64,000 nt of DNA from Paracoccus marcusii. Lineage in GTDB: Bacteria > Pseudomonadota > Alphaproteobacteria > Rhodobacterales > Rhodobacteraceae. Under the pieces are notes generated by a model that was given only the letters and a program-made list of their open reading frames with translations, was not told where the DNA came from and did no database searches. Positions 26,624 to 35,278 of this stretch are shown in pieces (within the stretch, counting starts at the first letter, position 1; every line of letters starts with the position of its first letter). The DNA is taken from the NCBI RefSeq assembly GCF_028621715.1, contig NZ_CP117466.1, forward strand, positions 377,001 through 441,000, in the 5' to 3' direction. A program made the position numbers and the translations under genes.

Positions 26624-26932
26624 CTATTGCCAGTTGACCAGGATGACGATGACCACGACGGCCAGCGTGGGCAACACGAAGACCAGGCCGGCCAGCCGCG
26701 CCCGCAGGGTTCGGTTGAACCCGACCATCGCCTTGGCGATGAACGCGCGCCGTGCGGCGGTGTTCCCGGCCTGGTCGGGATGGCGGGCATCCCACCGGTT
26801 CTCAAGGCGTTCGACCTGTCCGGACCGGATATGCATGCGCAGCAGCACATAGAACACCACCTGCGCCGCCAGAACGAACAGCCACAGCCGGATCACCGCC
26901 ACCGCAAAGCCCCCGTCATCATTGGCGACCAC
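26624..26932 (-). CDS. Small membrane protein of unknown function
   Basis: A 102-residue protein with two membrane segments, at about residues 11-31 and 80-100, separated by a basic cytoplasmic or periplasmic loop (VERLENRWDARHPDQAG...RRAFIAKAMVGFNR). I do not recognise the family. It is the first gene of the unit with DUF1523, deoC and the aldehyde dehydrogenase. Both start and function are uncertain, but tight spacing and steady reading frame support a real gene. Confidence 0.65.
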   Translation of the reverse strand: MVANDDGGFAVAVIRLWLFVLAAQVVFYVLLRMHIRSGQVERLENRWDARHPDQAGNTAARRAFIAKAMVGFNRTLRARLAGLVFVLPTLAVVVIVILVNWQ

Positions 26933-27037
26933 GTTAGCACGCCCCGCGCGGCAGGGGCCAGATGTCGCGTCGCGTCACGGCGGCGCAGCGTGCAACCCTT
27001 TGAACGCGTGCGGCGTTCGGCGGCCGAAAGGACCCCC

Positions 27038-27970
27038 ATGACCCGCCCGATGTCCGAACAAGCCGTCCTGCGCCTGTCGATCGCCATGACCTTCGTCGCG
27101 GCGGCGGTGGGGATCGGTTTCGGCGTGGCGTCGGGGTCGGCGTCGATCATCTTCGACGGCATCTATTCGCTGACGGATGCGGTCATGACGTCGGTCGCGC
27201 TGCTGGTGTCGTCGCTGATCACCCAACGCCTGTCGGAACGCCGCCAGGCCCGGCTGGTCCAGCGGTTCACGATGGGCTTCTGGCACCTGGAGCCGATGGT
27301 CCTGGGCCTGAACGGCATCCTGCTGTCGGGGGCCGCGGTCTATGCGCTGGTGACGGCGGTGGGCAGCCTGCTGACCGGCGGCCACCCGCTGCAGTTCGGA
27401 CGGGCCATCCTCTATGCCACGGTGGTGCTGATCGTCGCCATCGGCATGGCGATCCACAACCGTCACGCCAACCGGTCGATCCGGTCGAATTTCGTGGCGC
27501 TGGACGTGCAGGGCTGGACCATCTCGGCCGCGCTGACGGGGGCGCTGCTGGCGGCCTTCGTCTTTGGCTGGGCGATCCAGGGAACGGCGCTGGCGCCCCT
27601 GTCGCCCTATGTCGATCCGGCCGTGCTGGCGCTGGTCTGCGTGATTGTGATCCCGCTGCCGGTGCCGACCATCCGCCGGGCGCTGGCCGACATCCTGCTG
27701 ATCACGCCCTCCGACATGCTGGCCGAGATCGACGCCGTGGCCCGCGAGGTTGTGGCCCAACACGGCTTTCTGGACCACCGCGCCTATGTCGCCCGTGTCG
27801 GGCGCGGCCGCCAGATCGAGCTGTACTTCATCGTCCCCCAGGGCCAGCCCCCCCGCCCGCTGGAGGAATGGGACGCCATCCGCGACCAGATCGGCGAGGC
27901 CATCGGCGGCGACATCACGAACCGTTGGCTGACCATCGCGTTTACCACCGACCCGGAATGGGCCGACTGA
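27038..27970 (+). CDS. Cation diffusion facilitator-family transporter (divergent metal site)
   Basis: A 310-residue membrane protein with about six membrane segments and a cytoplasmic C-terminal domain (after residue 220), the layout of CDF metal/proton antiporters. The usual transmembrane metal pairs DxxxD and HxxxD appear here as YSLTD (residues 43-47) and FVALD, so only one acid of each pair is kept; the metal specificity, and even metal transport, are therefore open. The start at 27038 follows GAAAGGA. It diverges from the deoC operon and lies 14 bp before the EcsC gene, with which it is probably co-transcribed. Confidence 0.8.
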   Translation: MTRPMSEQAVLRLSIAMTFVAAAVGIGFGVASGSASIIFDGIYSLTDAVMTSVALLVSSLITQRLSERRQARLVQRFTMGFWHLEPMVLGLNGILLSGAAVYALVTAVGSLLTGGHPLQFGRAILYATVVLIVAIGMAIHNRHANRSIRSNFVALDVQGWTISAALTGALLAAFVFGWAIQGTALAPLSPYVDPAVLALVCVIVIPLPVPTIRRALADILLITPSDMLAEIDAVAREVVAQHGFLDHRAYVARVGRGRQIELYFIVPQGQPPRPLEEWDAIRDQIGEAIGGDITNRWLTIAFTTDPEWAD

Positions 27971-27984
27971 CCAGGAGCATGACC

Positions 27985-28797
27985 ATGACCTCGACCGCGC
28001 TGACCGACCCGACCGCCGACCTGCAGGCCGAACTGGACCGGCTGGCCGCCCGCCAGCTGGCCGGGCGCGGCCTGCTGATGCGCGGGGTCGAGGCCGTGGG
28101 CCGGCTGACCGAAGGCGCGGCCACCACCGTCCTGGGCCTGTCGCCCCTGTCACTTGAGAAGGTCATGGAAAGCGCGTTCCGCCAACTGTACGACCTGTCT
28201 GCGCGCGGCGACGGGATCAGCGTGGTGCGTGACGCGCCGCTGGTCGCCAACAGGGCGGCGGCGGTGATGTCGGGGGCCACGGGCGGATGGTTCGGGCTGG
28301 CGGGCATCGTGCCGGACCTGGTGGCCTCGACCACGGTCATCTTCAATTCCATCCAGAAGGTCGCGCGCAAGCATGGCTTTGACACCACCGATCCGCGGGT
28401 GCGGCTGGAATGCCTGGCGGTGTTCCAGTACGGCGAGCCCGGACAGGACGGCGACGCGGCCGCGCAATCGTTCCTGGCAAACCGCCTGCTGACCAACGGG
28501 CAGACCGTGTCAACGCTGATCACCCGCTTTGCCGGTCAGTTCGCGACCCGCCTGACGACCAAGCTGGGCGCGCAGGCCGTTCCGGTCCTGGGCGCGGCGA
28601 CGGGGGCCGCGATCAACTACGCCTTCCTGGATTACTACGAGCGGGTCGCAGACATCCATTTCCGCCTGCTGCGCCTGGCAGAGAACCATCCGGGCACGGA
28701 TGTCGACGCGGCCTATGCCCAGGCCCTGACCCGCGCGGGACAGCCCCGCCTGTCCCGCCGTCAGAAGGGGACGTCGTCGCCCCCGCCCGCCGGCTGA
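27985..28797 (+). CDS. EcsC-family protein
   Basis: A 270-residue protein with the hydrophobic alpha-helical hairpins of the EcsC family: a Gly-rich stretch MSGATGGWFGLAGIVPDLVASTTVIF in the middle and ALGAATGAAINYAFLDYYERVADIHFRLL near the end. The name comes from Bacillus EcsC, whose own role is unclear. The start at 27985 is preferred because AGGAG is 8 bp upstream; an ATG at 27979 is too close. The last 12 codons overlap the end of uvrD on the other strand. Confidence 0.8.
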   Translation: MTSTALTDPTADLQAELDRLAARQLAGRGLLMRGVEAVGRLTEGAATTVLGLSPLSLEKVMESAFRQLYDLSARGDGISVVRDAPLVANRAAAVMSGATGGWFGLAGIVPDLVASTTVIFNSIQKVARKHGFDTTDPRVRLECLAVFQYGEPGQDGDAAAQSFLANRLLTNGQTVSTLITRFAGQFATRLTTKLGAQAVPVLGAATGAAINYAFLDYYERVADIHFRLLRLAENHPGTDVDAAYAQALTRAGQPRLSRRQKGTSSPPPAG

Positions 28798-31127
28798 ACA
28801 TAGGCCGCCTTGATGTTCTTGAACCCGGCCTCGAACTGAACGGTCAGCGTGTCCTCGGCGATGCCCATGACCTGACCCTCGCCGAACTTGGCGTGGGTCA
28901 CGCGGTTGCCCACGGTGAATCGCGACGCGGGCGCCGCATTGATCGTCACGGGGGTGCGATGCACCGGCTGGCCGCGATCGGCGGCCCGCGCCTGCATCCG
29001 CTTCCATCCCGGAGAGGCATAGACATCGGCCTTGGCCACCCGTTCGTCCATCCGCGTGCCGCCCGCCATCGCCATGGCCGCGCCGTATCCGCCGCCGTAC
29101 AGGCCCGGCGGGGTCAGCACCTCGACATGTTCCTGGGGCAGTTCGTCGATGAATCGTGACGGCAGGCTGGACTGCCATTGCCCGTACATGCGCCGGTTTC
29201 CGGCAAAGGTGATCGTGGCTAGGCGTTCGGCGCGGGTGATGCCGACATAGGCCAGCCGCCGCTCCTCCTCCAGACCCTTGGTGCCCTGTTCGTCCATGGC
29301 ACGCTGGTTCGGGAACAGCCCGTCTTCCCAGCCCGGCAGGAAGACGACCGGAAACTCCAGCCCCTTGGCACCGTGCAGCGTCATGATGCTGACCTGTTCG
29401 GCCTGCTCTCCGTCGTCGCGGTCCATGACCAGCGACACGTGCTCCAGAAAGCCCTGAAGGTTCTCGAATTCCTCCAGTGCCTTGACCAGTTCCTTGAGGT
29501 TGTCCAGCCGTCCCGGCGCGTCGGGCGACTTGTCGTTCTGCCACATCGCGGTATAGCCCGATTCGTCCAGCACCCGCTCGGCCAGTTCCACATGACCCAC
29601 CCCGTCGCGCACCGCCATGTGCGACCGCCCGATCAGCGCCACGAAATCGCGCAGGTTCGCCAGGCCCTTGCCGCCCAGCTGCTTCTCCTCCACGACGATG
29701 CGCGCACCCTCCAGCAGGTTCACGCCGTTCCGCCGCGCCGCATGCTGGACCGTCTGCAGCGCCTTGTCGCCCAAGCCGCGCTTGGGCGTGTTCACGATCC
29801 GCTCGAAGGCCAGGTCGTCGTCCGGGGACACCACCAGCCGGAAATAGGCCATCGCGTCGCGGATCTCCTGTCGCTCATAAAAGCGCGGGCCGCCGATCAC
29901 CCGATAGGGCAGACCGATGGTCATGAACCGGTCTTCGAACGCCCGCATCTGGTGCGACGCGCGCACAAGGATCGCCATGTCGTTCAGGCTGACGCGGCCC
30001 AGGGCCTGTCGATGGCCGCCCTGGAACGCCTCGATCTCCTCGCCGATCCAGCGGGCCTCGGCCTCGCTGTCCCAATGCCCGATCAGGCGCACCGGTTCGC
30101 CCGGTTCGGCATCCGTCCACAGCGTCTTGCCCAACCGCCCCTGGTTCGCCGCGATCAGACCGGACGCCGCCGCCAGGATCTGCGGGGTGGACCGGTAATT
30201 CTGCTCCAGCCGGATCACCTCGGCGCCCGGAAAGTCCTTCTCGAACCGCAGGATGTTGCCCACCTCGGCCCCGCGCCAGCCATAGATCGACTGGTCGTCG
30301 TCGCCCACGCAGCAGATGTTGCGATGCGCCTGCGCCAGCAGCCGCAACCACATGTACTGCGCGACGTTGGTGTCCTGATACTCGTCCACCAGGATATAGC
30401 GGAACCGGTCCTGCCATTGGCGCAGCACGTCTGGATGCGCCTGGAACAGCGTCACGCAATGCATCAGCAGGTCGCCGAAATCGACCGCGTTCAGCGTCAG
30501 CAGCCGGTCCTGATAGGCCGCGTACAGCTTGCCGCCATGACCGTCAAACGCCTCACCCTCGCCCCGGGGCAGGTTGCCGGGCGTGATGCAGCGGTTCTTC
30601 CACCCGTCGATCAGATGCGCCAGCTGCCGTGCGGGCCAACGTTTCTCGTCGATGTTCTCGGCCGCGATCAGCTGCTTCAGCAGGCGGATCTGGTCGTCCG
30701 TGTCCAGAATGGTAAAGCTGGGCTTCAGGTGCAGGTTGCCGTGCCCGATCAGCTCGGCATGGCGGCGCAGGATCTTGACGCTGATGCTGTGGAAGGTGCC
30801 CAGCCAAGGCATCCCCTCGACCGCATCGCCCAGCAGGCGGCCGATCCGGTCTTTCATCTCGCGCGCGGCCTTGTTGGTGAAGGTCACGGCCAGCAACTGC
30901 CCGGGCCGCGCCTTGCCCAGCATCAGCAGATGCGCGATCCGTGTGGTCAGTGCGCGCGTCTTGCCGGTGCCTGCCCCCGCCAGCATCAGGACAGGCCCAT
31001 CCAGCGCCTCGACAGCGGCGCGCTGCGCGGCGTTCAGCGCGTCAAGATACGGCGCGGGCCGCGCGGCCATCGCGCGCTGCGACAGCGGCACCGCCGCCAG
31101 ATCATCGGAATCGTCGAAATGCTCCAT
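28761..31127 (-). CDS. uvrD: UvrD/PcrA-type DNA helicase
   Basis: A 788-residue superfamily 1A 3'-5' helicase. Motif I is GAGTGKT (residues 51-57), motif II is VDEYQDTN, then DDDQSIYGWRGA, LEQNYRS (motif IV) and STMTLHGAKGLEF-like motif V/VI region ending YVGITRAER. The C-terminal tail (ASRFTVGNRVTHAKFGEGQV) is the Tudor-like domain of UvrD/PcrA that binds partners. It acts in nucleotide excision and mismatch repair. A GTTC-N7-GTTC box lies 43 bp upstream, so LexA control is likely. Its last 37 bp overlap the EcsC gene tail to tail. Confidence 0.96.
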   Translation of the reverse strand: MEHFDDSDDLAAVPLSQRAMAARPAPYLDALNAAQRAAVEALDGPVLMLAGAGTGKTRALTTRIAHLLMLGKARPGQLLAVTFTNKAAREMKDRIGRLLGDAVEGMPWLGTFHSISVKILRRHAELIGHGNLHLKPSFTILDTDDQIRLLKQLIAAENIDEKRWPARQLAHLIDGWKNRCITPGNLPRGEGEAFDGHGGKLYAAYQDRLLTLNAVDFGDLLMHCVTLFQAHPDVLRQWQDRFRYILVDEYQDTNVAQYMWLRLLAQAHRNICCVGDDDQSIYGWRGAEVGNILRFEKDFPGAEVIRLEQNYRSTPQILAAASGLIAANQGRLGKTLWTDAEPGEPVRLIGHWDSEAEARWIGEEIEAFQGGHRQALGRVSLNDMAILVRASHQMRAFEDRFMTIGLPYRVIGGPRFYERQEIRDAMAYFRLVVSPDDDLAFERIVNTPKRGLGDKALQTVQHAARRNGVNLLEGARIVVEEKQLGGKGLANLRDFVALIGRSHMAVRDGVGHVELAERVLDESGYTAMWQNDKSPDAPGRLDNLKELVKALEEFENLQGFLEHVSLVMDRDDGEQAEQVSIMTLHGAKGLEFPVVFLPGWEDGLFPNQRAMDEQGTKGLEEERRLAYVGITRAERLATITFAGNRRMYGQWQSSLPSRFIDELPQEHVEVLTPPGLYGGGYGAAMAMAGGTRMDERVAKADVYASPGWKRMQARAADRGQPVHRTPVTINAAPASRFTVGNRVTHAKFGEGQVMGIAEDTLTVQFEAGFKNIKAAYVQPAGGGDDVPF

Positions 31128-31169
31128 CCCGCCAACATAGGCATCGCCGCGCGCCAAGGAAAGCCCGAC

Positions 31170-31184
31170 GTTCGCCCTATGTTC
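31170..31184. promoter_or_regulatory. SOS box (LexA site) upstream of uvrD
   Basis: GTTC-GCCCTAT-GTTC is a perfect match to the direct-repeat LexA site described for Rhodobacter and other alphaproteobacteria. It ends 43 bp before the uvrD start, a normal repressing position. Confidence 0.75.
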
Positions 31185-31223
31185 TCATCCGTGCCGAAAT
31201 GGTGCGCCCCATCAGCAGGGGGT

Positions 31224-31247
31224 CCGGGGGGCGCGCAGCTCCCCCGG
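31224..31247 (-). terminator. GC-rich hairpin after folE2
   Basis: CCGGGGG (31224-31230) pairs with CCCCCGG (31241-31247) around a 10-base loop, 17 bp beyond the folE2 stop. There is no T-run, so it may be an intergenic repeat acting as an mRNA 3' end rather than a classical terminator. A similar GC-rich hairpin is present at 37860-37903. Confidence 0.45.
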
Positions 31248-31264
31248 CCACCGCGGGACGCAAA

Positions 31265-32227
<963 letters not shown>

Positions 32228-32323
32228 GGTGCCTCCGGCGTGATCGCCACAGATATAGGGGGCGGCACAACAAATGTCAGCCCGCCCCTGCAGATGCGCC
32301 ACGCCACGATGACGCAGCCCGGC

Positions 32324-33526
32324 TCAGCCCTGCAGCGCGTCCATCAAATCGGCGGTCAGGTCGCGCGCGTCCTCCAACCCCACCGACAGGCGCAACAGGC
32401 CAGGCGTGATGCCAAGGCGCGCCTTGTCCTCGTCGGTCAGGCGCGAATGGGTGGTGGTGGCCGGATGGGTCACGATGGATTTCGCATCGCCCAGGTTGTT
32501 CGAGATCGCGATGATCCGCAGACGATCCAGCGCGGCGAATGCCGCCTCCTTGCCGCCCGCCAGTTCCATAGCGATCATCGTGCCGCCCGACCCCATCTGC
32601 CGCATGGCCAGGTCGTGCTGCGGATGATCGGCCAGGCCCGGATAGATCACGCGGCTCAGCGCCGGATGGCCGTGCAGCGCGGCGGCGATGCCCGCGGCGG
32701 CCTCGGCCTGGGCGCGCACGCGCAGGTCCATGGTCTGAAGCCCGTTCAGCATGATCCAGGAATGAAACGGGCTGATCGCGCCGCCGGTATGCTTCAGATA
32801 GGGCTCGGCCACCTCGCGCACGAACTGGCGCGTGCCGCAGATCACCCCGGCCAGCGCCCGCCCGCCGCCATCGATATGCTTGGTCGCGGAATAGACGACC
32901 ACATCGGCCCCCTGCTCGACCGCGCGCGAAAAGACCGGGGTCGCGAACACGTTGTCGACCACCACCGTCGCGCCCGCCGCATGGGCAAGGTCCGCGACGG
33001 CGCGGATGTCGATCACCTCCAGCGTGGGGTTCGACACGCTCTCGAAGAACACCGCCCGCGTGCCGGGCGTGATCGCCGCGGCCCATTGGTCCAGATCGGT
33101 GCCGTCGACATAGCTGACCTTGACCCCGAACCGCACCAGCAGATCCAGCACGTACAGGCAGGACCCGAACAGCGCCCGCGCCGCGACGACGTGATCGCCC
33201 GGCTTGCACATCGCGAACATCGCGCCGTTGACCGCGGCCATGCCGCTGGCGGTGGCAAAGGCGTCCTCGGTCCCCTCCAGCGCGGCGATGCGGTCCTCGA
33301 ACATGCGGCTGGTGGGGTTGCCGTAACGGGCATAGATGAACTCGTCCGGACCGGTGCCCTGGAACCGCGCCTCGGCCGCGGCGGCGTCGGGATAGACGAA
33401 GCCCTGGGTCAGGAAGATCGCCTCGGCCATCTCGCCATATTGGCTGCGCCGGGTGCCGTGATGGACGGCCTGGGTCCGGGGATGGGGGGAGCGGGGGGTG
33501 AACTTGTCGTCGGACGAAACGCTCAT
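32324..33526 (-). CDS. metZ: O-succinylhomoserine sulfhydrylase
   Basis: A 400-residue PLP enzyme of the Cys/Met metabolism family. The PLP Lys is residue 216 in VVYSATKHIDGGGR; the N-terminus (TQAVHHGTRRSQYGEMAEAIFLTQGF) and RYGNPTSRMFEDRIAALEG match MetZ, which makes homocysteine directly from O-succinylhomoserine and sulfide. Cystathionine gamma-synthase and related sulfhydrylases are alternatives, but the N-terminal pattern favours MetZ. GGAAAGG lies 8 bp before the ATG. A 403-bp region without a gene lies upstream. Confidence 0.93.
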   Translation of the reverse strand: MSVSSDDKFTPRSPHPRTQAVHHGTRRSQYGEMAEAIFLTQGFVYPDAAAAEARFQGTGPDEFIYARYGNPTSRMFEDRIAALEGTEDAFATASGMAAVNGAMFAMCKPGDHVVAARALFGSCLYVLDLLVRFGVKVSYVDGTDLDQWAAAITPGTRAVFFESVSNPTLEVIDIRAVADLAHAAGATVVVDNVFATPVFSRAVEQGADVVVYSATKHIDGGGRALAGVICGTRQFVREVAEPYLKHTGGAISPFHSWIMLNGLQTMDLRVRAQAEAAAGIAAALHGHPALSRVIYPGLADHPQHDLAMRQMGSGGTMIAMELAGGKEAAFAALDRLRIIAISNNLGDAKSIVTHPATTTHSRLTDEDKARLGITPGLLRLSVGLEDARDLTADLMDALQG

Positions 33527-33677
33527 GCGGGCTGCCTTTCCGTGGTCTCCTGCGGCGTAATCCCCACAGGCATCTTTCGCAAGTCCCGCGACCCCGGGCG
33601 CGCCGAACTGTCGCCTAGCCGACAAATTGCAGGAAATGCAGATAAAGGGTTAGTTTACAGGGGGATGCTTGATCTTC

Positions 33678-33802
33678 CTGTCCAAATGGACAGTTGGAAA
33701 CCGACGGGTCGCAAGCTATGGTTGAACCACGGTCGGGTGATGTTCACCCAAAACCGGTACGGGGCTTTCGCCCCGCTTTCACCAGTGTCCCGCAGATGCG
33801 GG
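33678..33802. ncRNA. Cluster of four perfect hairpins upstream of metZ (candidate structured RNA)
   Basis: The gene-free stretch 33527-33929 contains four compact perfect hairpins: CTGTCC/GGACAG at 33678-33693, GGGTGA/TCACCC at 33735-33749 (3-base loop), CGGGGC/GCCCCG at 33760-33775, and CCCGC/GCGGG at 33789-33802. Read on the minus strand the third has a GAAA tetraloop, a common stable RNA loop, which favours a minus-strand leader of metZ or a minus-strand small RNA. CCGAC at 33701-33705 could also pair with GTCGG at 33732-33736. A weak plus-strand promoter (TTGCAG, 17 bp, TTAGTT) precedes the cluster, so the strand is open. It does not match a riboswitch I know. Nothing else is recognisable in the remainder of the gap apart from the dctD terminator. 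Confidence 0.35.
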
Positions 33803-33893
33803 GTCGTGTCACAAGTTTTCTGAAGACGGTTCCTGCGGTCCAGTGTGTTGCTGTGACCATCGCGTGTTTATTCGGACGGCGGGACCCGGACAG

Positions 33894-33922
33894 TTGGGGG
33901 CGGCAGGTCGCGCCGCCCCCAA
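33894..33922 (-). terminator. Hairpin terminator after the dctBD-like genes
   Basis: TTGGGGGCGGC (33894-33904) pairs perfectly with GCCGCCCCCAA (33912-33922) around a 7-base loop, 7 bp beyond the response-regulator stop. No T-run follows, but an 11-bp GC-rich stem at this position is best read as a transcript end. Confidence 0.6.
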
Positions 33923-33929
33923 TGGTCCC

Positions 33930-35255
33930 TTACAGATAGTCGCCGCGTTGCAGGCCGTACTTGGCCATCTTCTCGTTCAGCGTCCGGCGCGGCAGGCACA
34001 GTTCGTCCATCACCCCGGAAATGCTGCCCTTGTGGCGGCGCATGGTGTTGTCGATCAGCATCTTCTCGAAGCTTTCGACATATTCCTTCAGCGGCTTGCC
34101 CTCGGTGGTGGTGGCCTGCTGGTTGTCCTCGCCATCCGCCATCAGCAGCGACGCGATCGACCCCGACCCGCGGCGGTTCTGCAAGACCGCGCGTTCGGCC
34201 ACGTTGATCAGCTGCCGGATGTTGCCTGGCCAAGGCGCCTGCAGCAGCTGCGCGGCCTCCTGCGCGCTGACCTGGGGCGGCTCGCAGCCGTATTCCTCGC
34301 TGAACTGCTCGGTCATGCGGGTGAACAGCGCCAGGATGTCCTCGCCCCGCGCGCGCAGCGGCGGCAGGGTGATCTTCAGCGCCGACAAGCGATAGAACAG
34401 GTCGGGACGCAGCGAATCCTCGGCCTTGCGGCCCTCGCCACGGGCGTTGCTGATCGCGATGATGCGCGTCTCGGCAGGTGTGCCCTGCTCGCTGATGAAG
34501 GCCAGCAGGCGGGCCTGCAGTGCCTCGGACAGGGCCTCTACATCCTCCAGGCACAGCGTGCCGGCGCGGGCCTCCTCGACGGCGGGCAGCCCGTCCTCGA
34601 TAGGCCCGAACAGGCGCGATGCCAGGGCCTCGTCGTTATAGGCCGCGCAGCTGACCGGCACGAACTTCTTGGACGCGCGCGGCCCGACCGCGTGCAGGGC
34701 ATGCGCCACCAGCGTCTTGCCGGTGCCGGTCTCGCCGTCGATCAACACGTGGCCGTCGGCCTGGCCCAAGTCCAGGATGTCCTCGCGCAGGCGCTCCATC
34801 ACCGGGCTGGCGCCGATCAGCTTGGACATGACCTGCTGGCCTTCGGACAGGTCGCGGCGCAGGGCGCGGTTGTCCAGGGTCATGCGCCGGGCCTGCGTGG
34901 CCTTCTTGGCCAGCTGGGTCATGCGGTCGGGGTTGAAGGGCTTCTCCATGAAATCCATCGCGCCAAGGCGCATCGCCTCGACCGCCATGGGCACGTCGCC
35001 ATGGCCGGTGATCATGATGACGGGCAGGTTCGAATCCAGGCCCATCAGGCGTTTCAGAAAGGCCATGCCGTCCATGCCGGGCATGCGGATGTCGCTGACG
35101 ACGATGCCGGGCCAGTCGGACCCGATGACCTTCAGCGCGTCCTCGGCGCTGGCAAAGGTCTCGGTCTCGAAGCCCGACAGGACCAGCCACTGGCTGATCG
35201 ATTCGCGCATGTCGGGTTCGTCATCCACGATGGCGATCTTCAGCTTGCGGGACAT
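33930..35255 (-). CDS. DctD-like NtrC-family response regulator lacking the GAFTGA loop
   Basis: A 441-residue regulator with a receiver domain (KIAIVDDEPDMRES; phospho-acceptor Asp in VVSDIRMPGMDG), an AAA+ domain with Walker A GETGTGKT and the arginine-finger stretch RPDLFYRL, and a Fis-type helix-turn-helix at the C-terminus (SGVMDELCLPRRTLNEKM). Where NtrC proteins have LFG-x-x-x-GAFTGA and about ten more residues, this one reads LFGPIEDGLPAVEEA, so the loop that touches sigma-54 is deleted. Walker B is also altered (LCLEDVE). It may act through sigma-70, as NtrC does in Rhodobacter. Start at 35255 has GAGAGG upstream; an ATG at 35282 overlapping the kinase stop is the alternative. Confidence 0.88.
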   Translation of the reverse strand: MSRKLKIAIVDDEPDMRESISQWLVLSGFETETFASAEDALKVIGSDWPGIVVSDIRMPGMDGMAFLKRLMGLDSNLPVIMITGHGDVPMAVEAMRLGAMDFMEKPFNPDRMTQLAKKATQARRMTLDNRALRRDLSEGQQVMSKLIGASPVMERLREDILDLGQADGHVLIDGETGTGKTLVAHALHAVGPRASKKFVPVSCAAYNDEALASRLFGPIEDGLPAVEEARAGTLCLEDVEALSEALQARLLAFISEQGTPAETRIIAISNARGEGRKAEDSLRPDLFYRLSALKITLPPLRARGEDILALFTRMTEQFSEEYGCEPPQVSAQEAAQLLQAPWPGNIRQLINVAERAVLQNRRGSGSIASLLMADGEDNQQATTTEGKPLKEYVESFEKMLIDNTMRRHKGSISGVMDELCLPRRTLNEKMAKYGLQRGDYL

Positions 35256-35278
35256 TCTTGTCATCCTCTCGTGTTGCG

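Noticed and set aside
33527..33929. SAM-II or other known methionine riboswitch in front of metZ
   Set aside because: The conserved pseudoknot bases of SAM-II are not present on the minus strand; no other class matched by eye.
33694..33939. 81-codon plus-strand frame in the metZ-dctD gap
   Set aside because: No ribosome-binding site, no family features and it runs through the dctD terminator hairpin.
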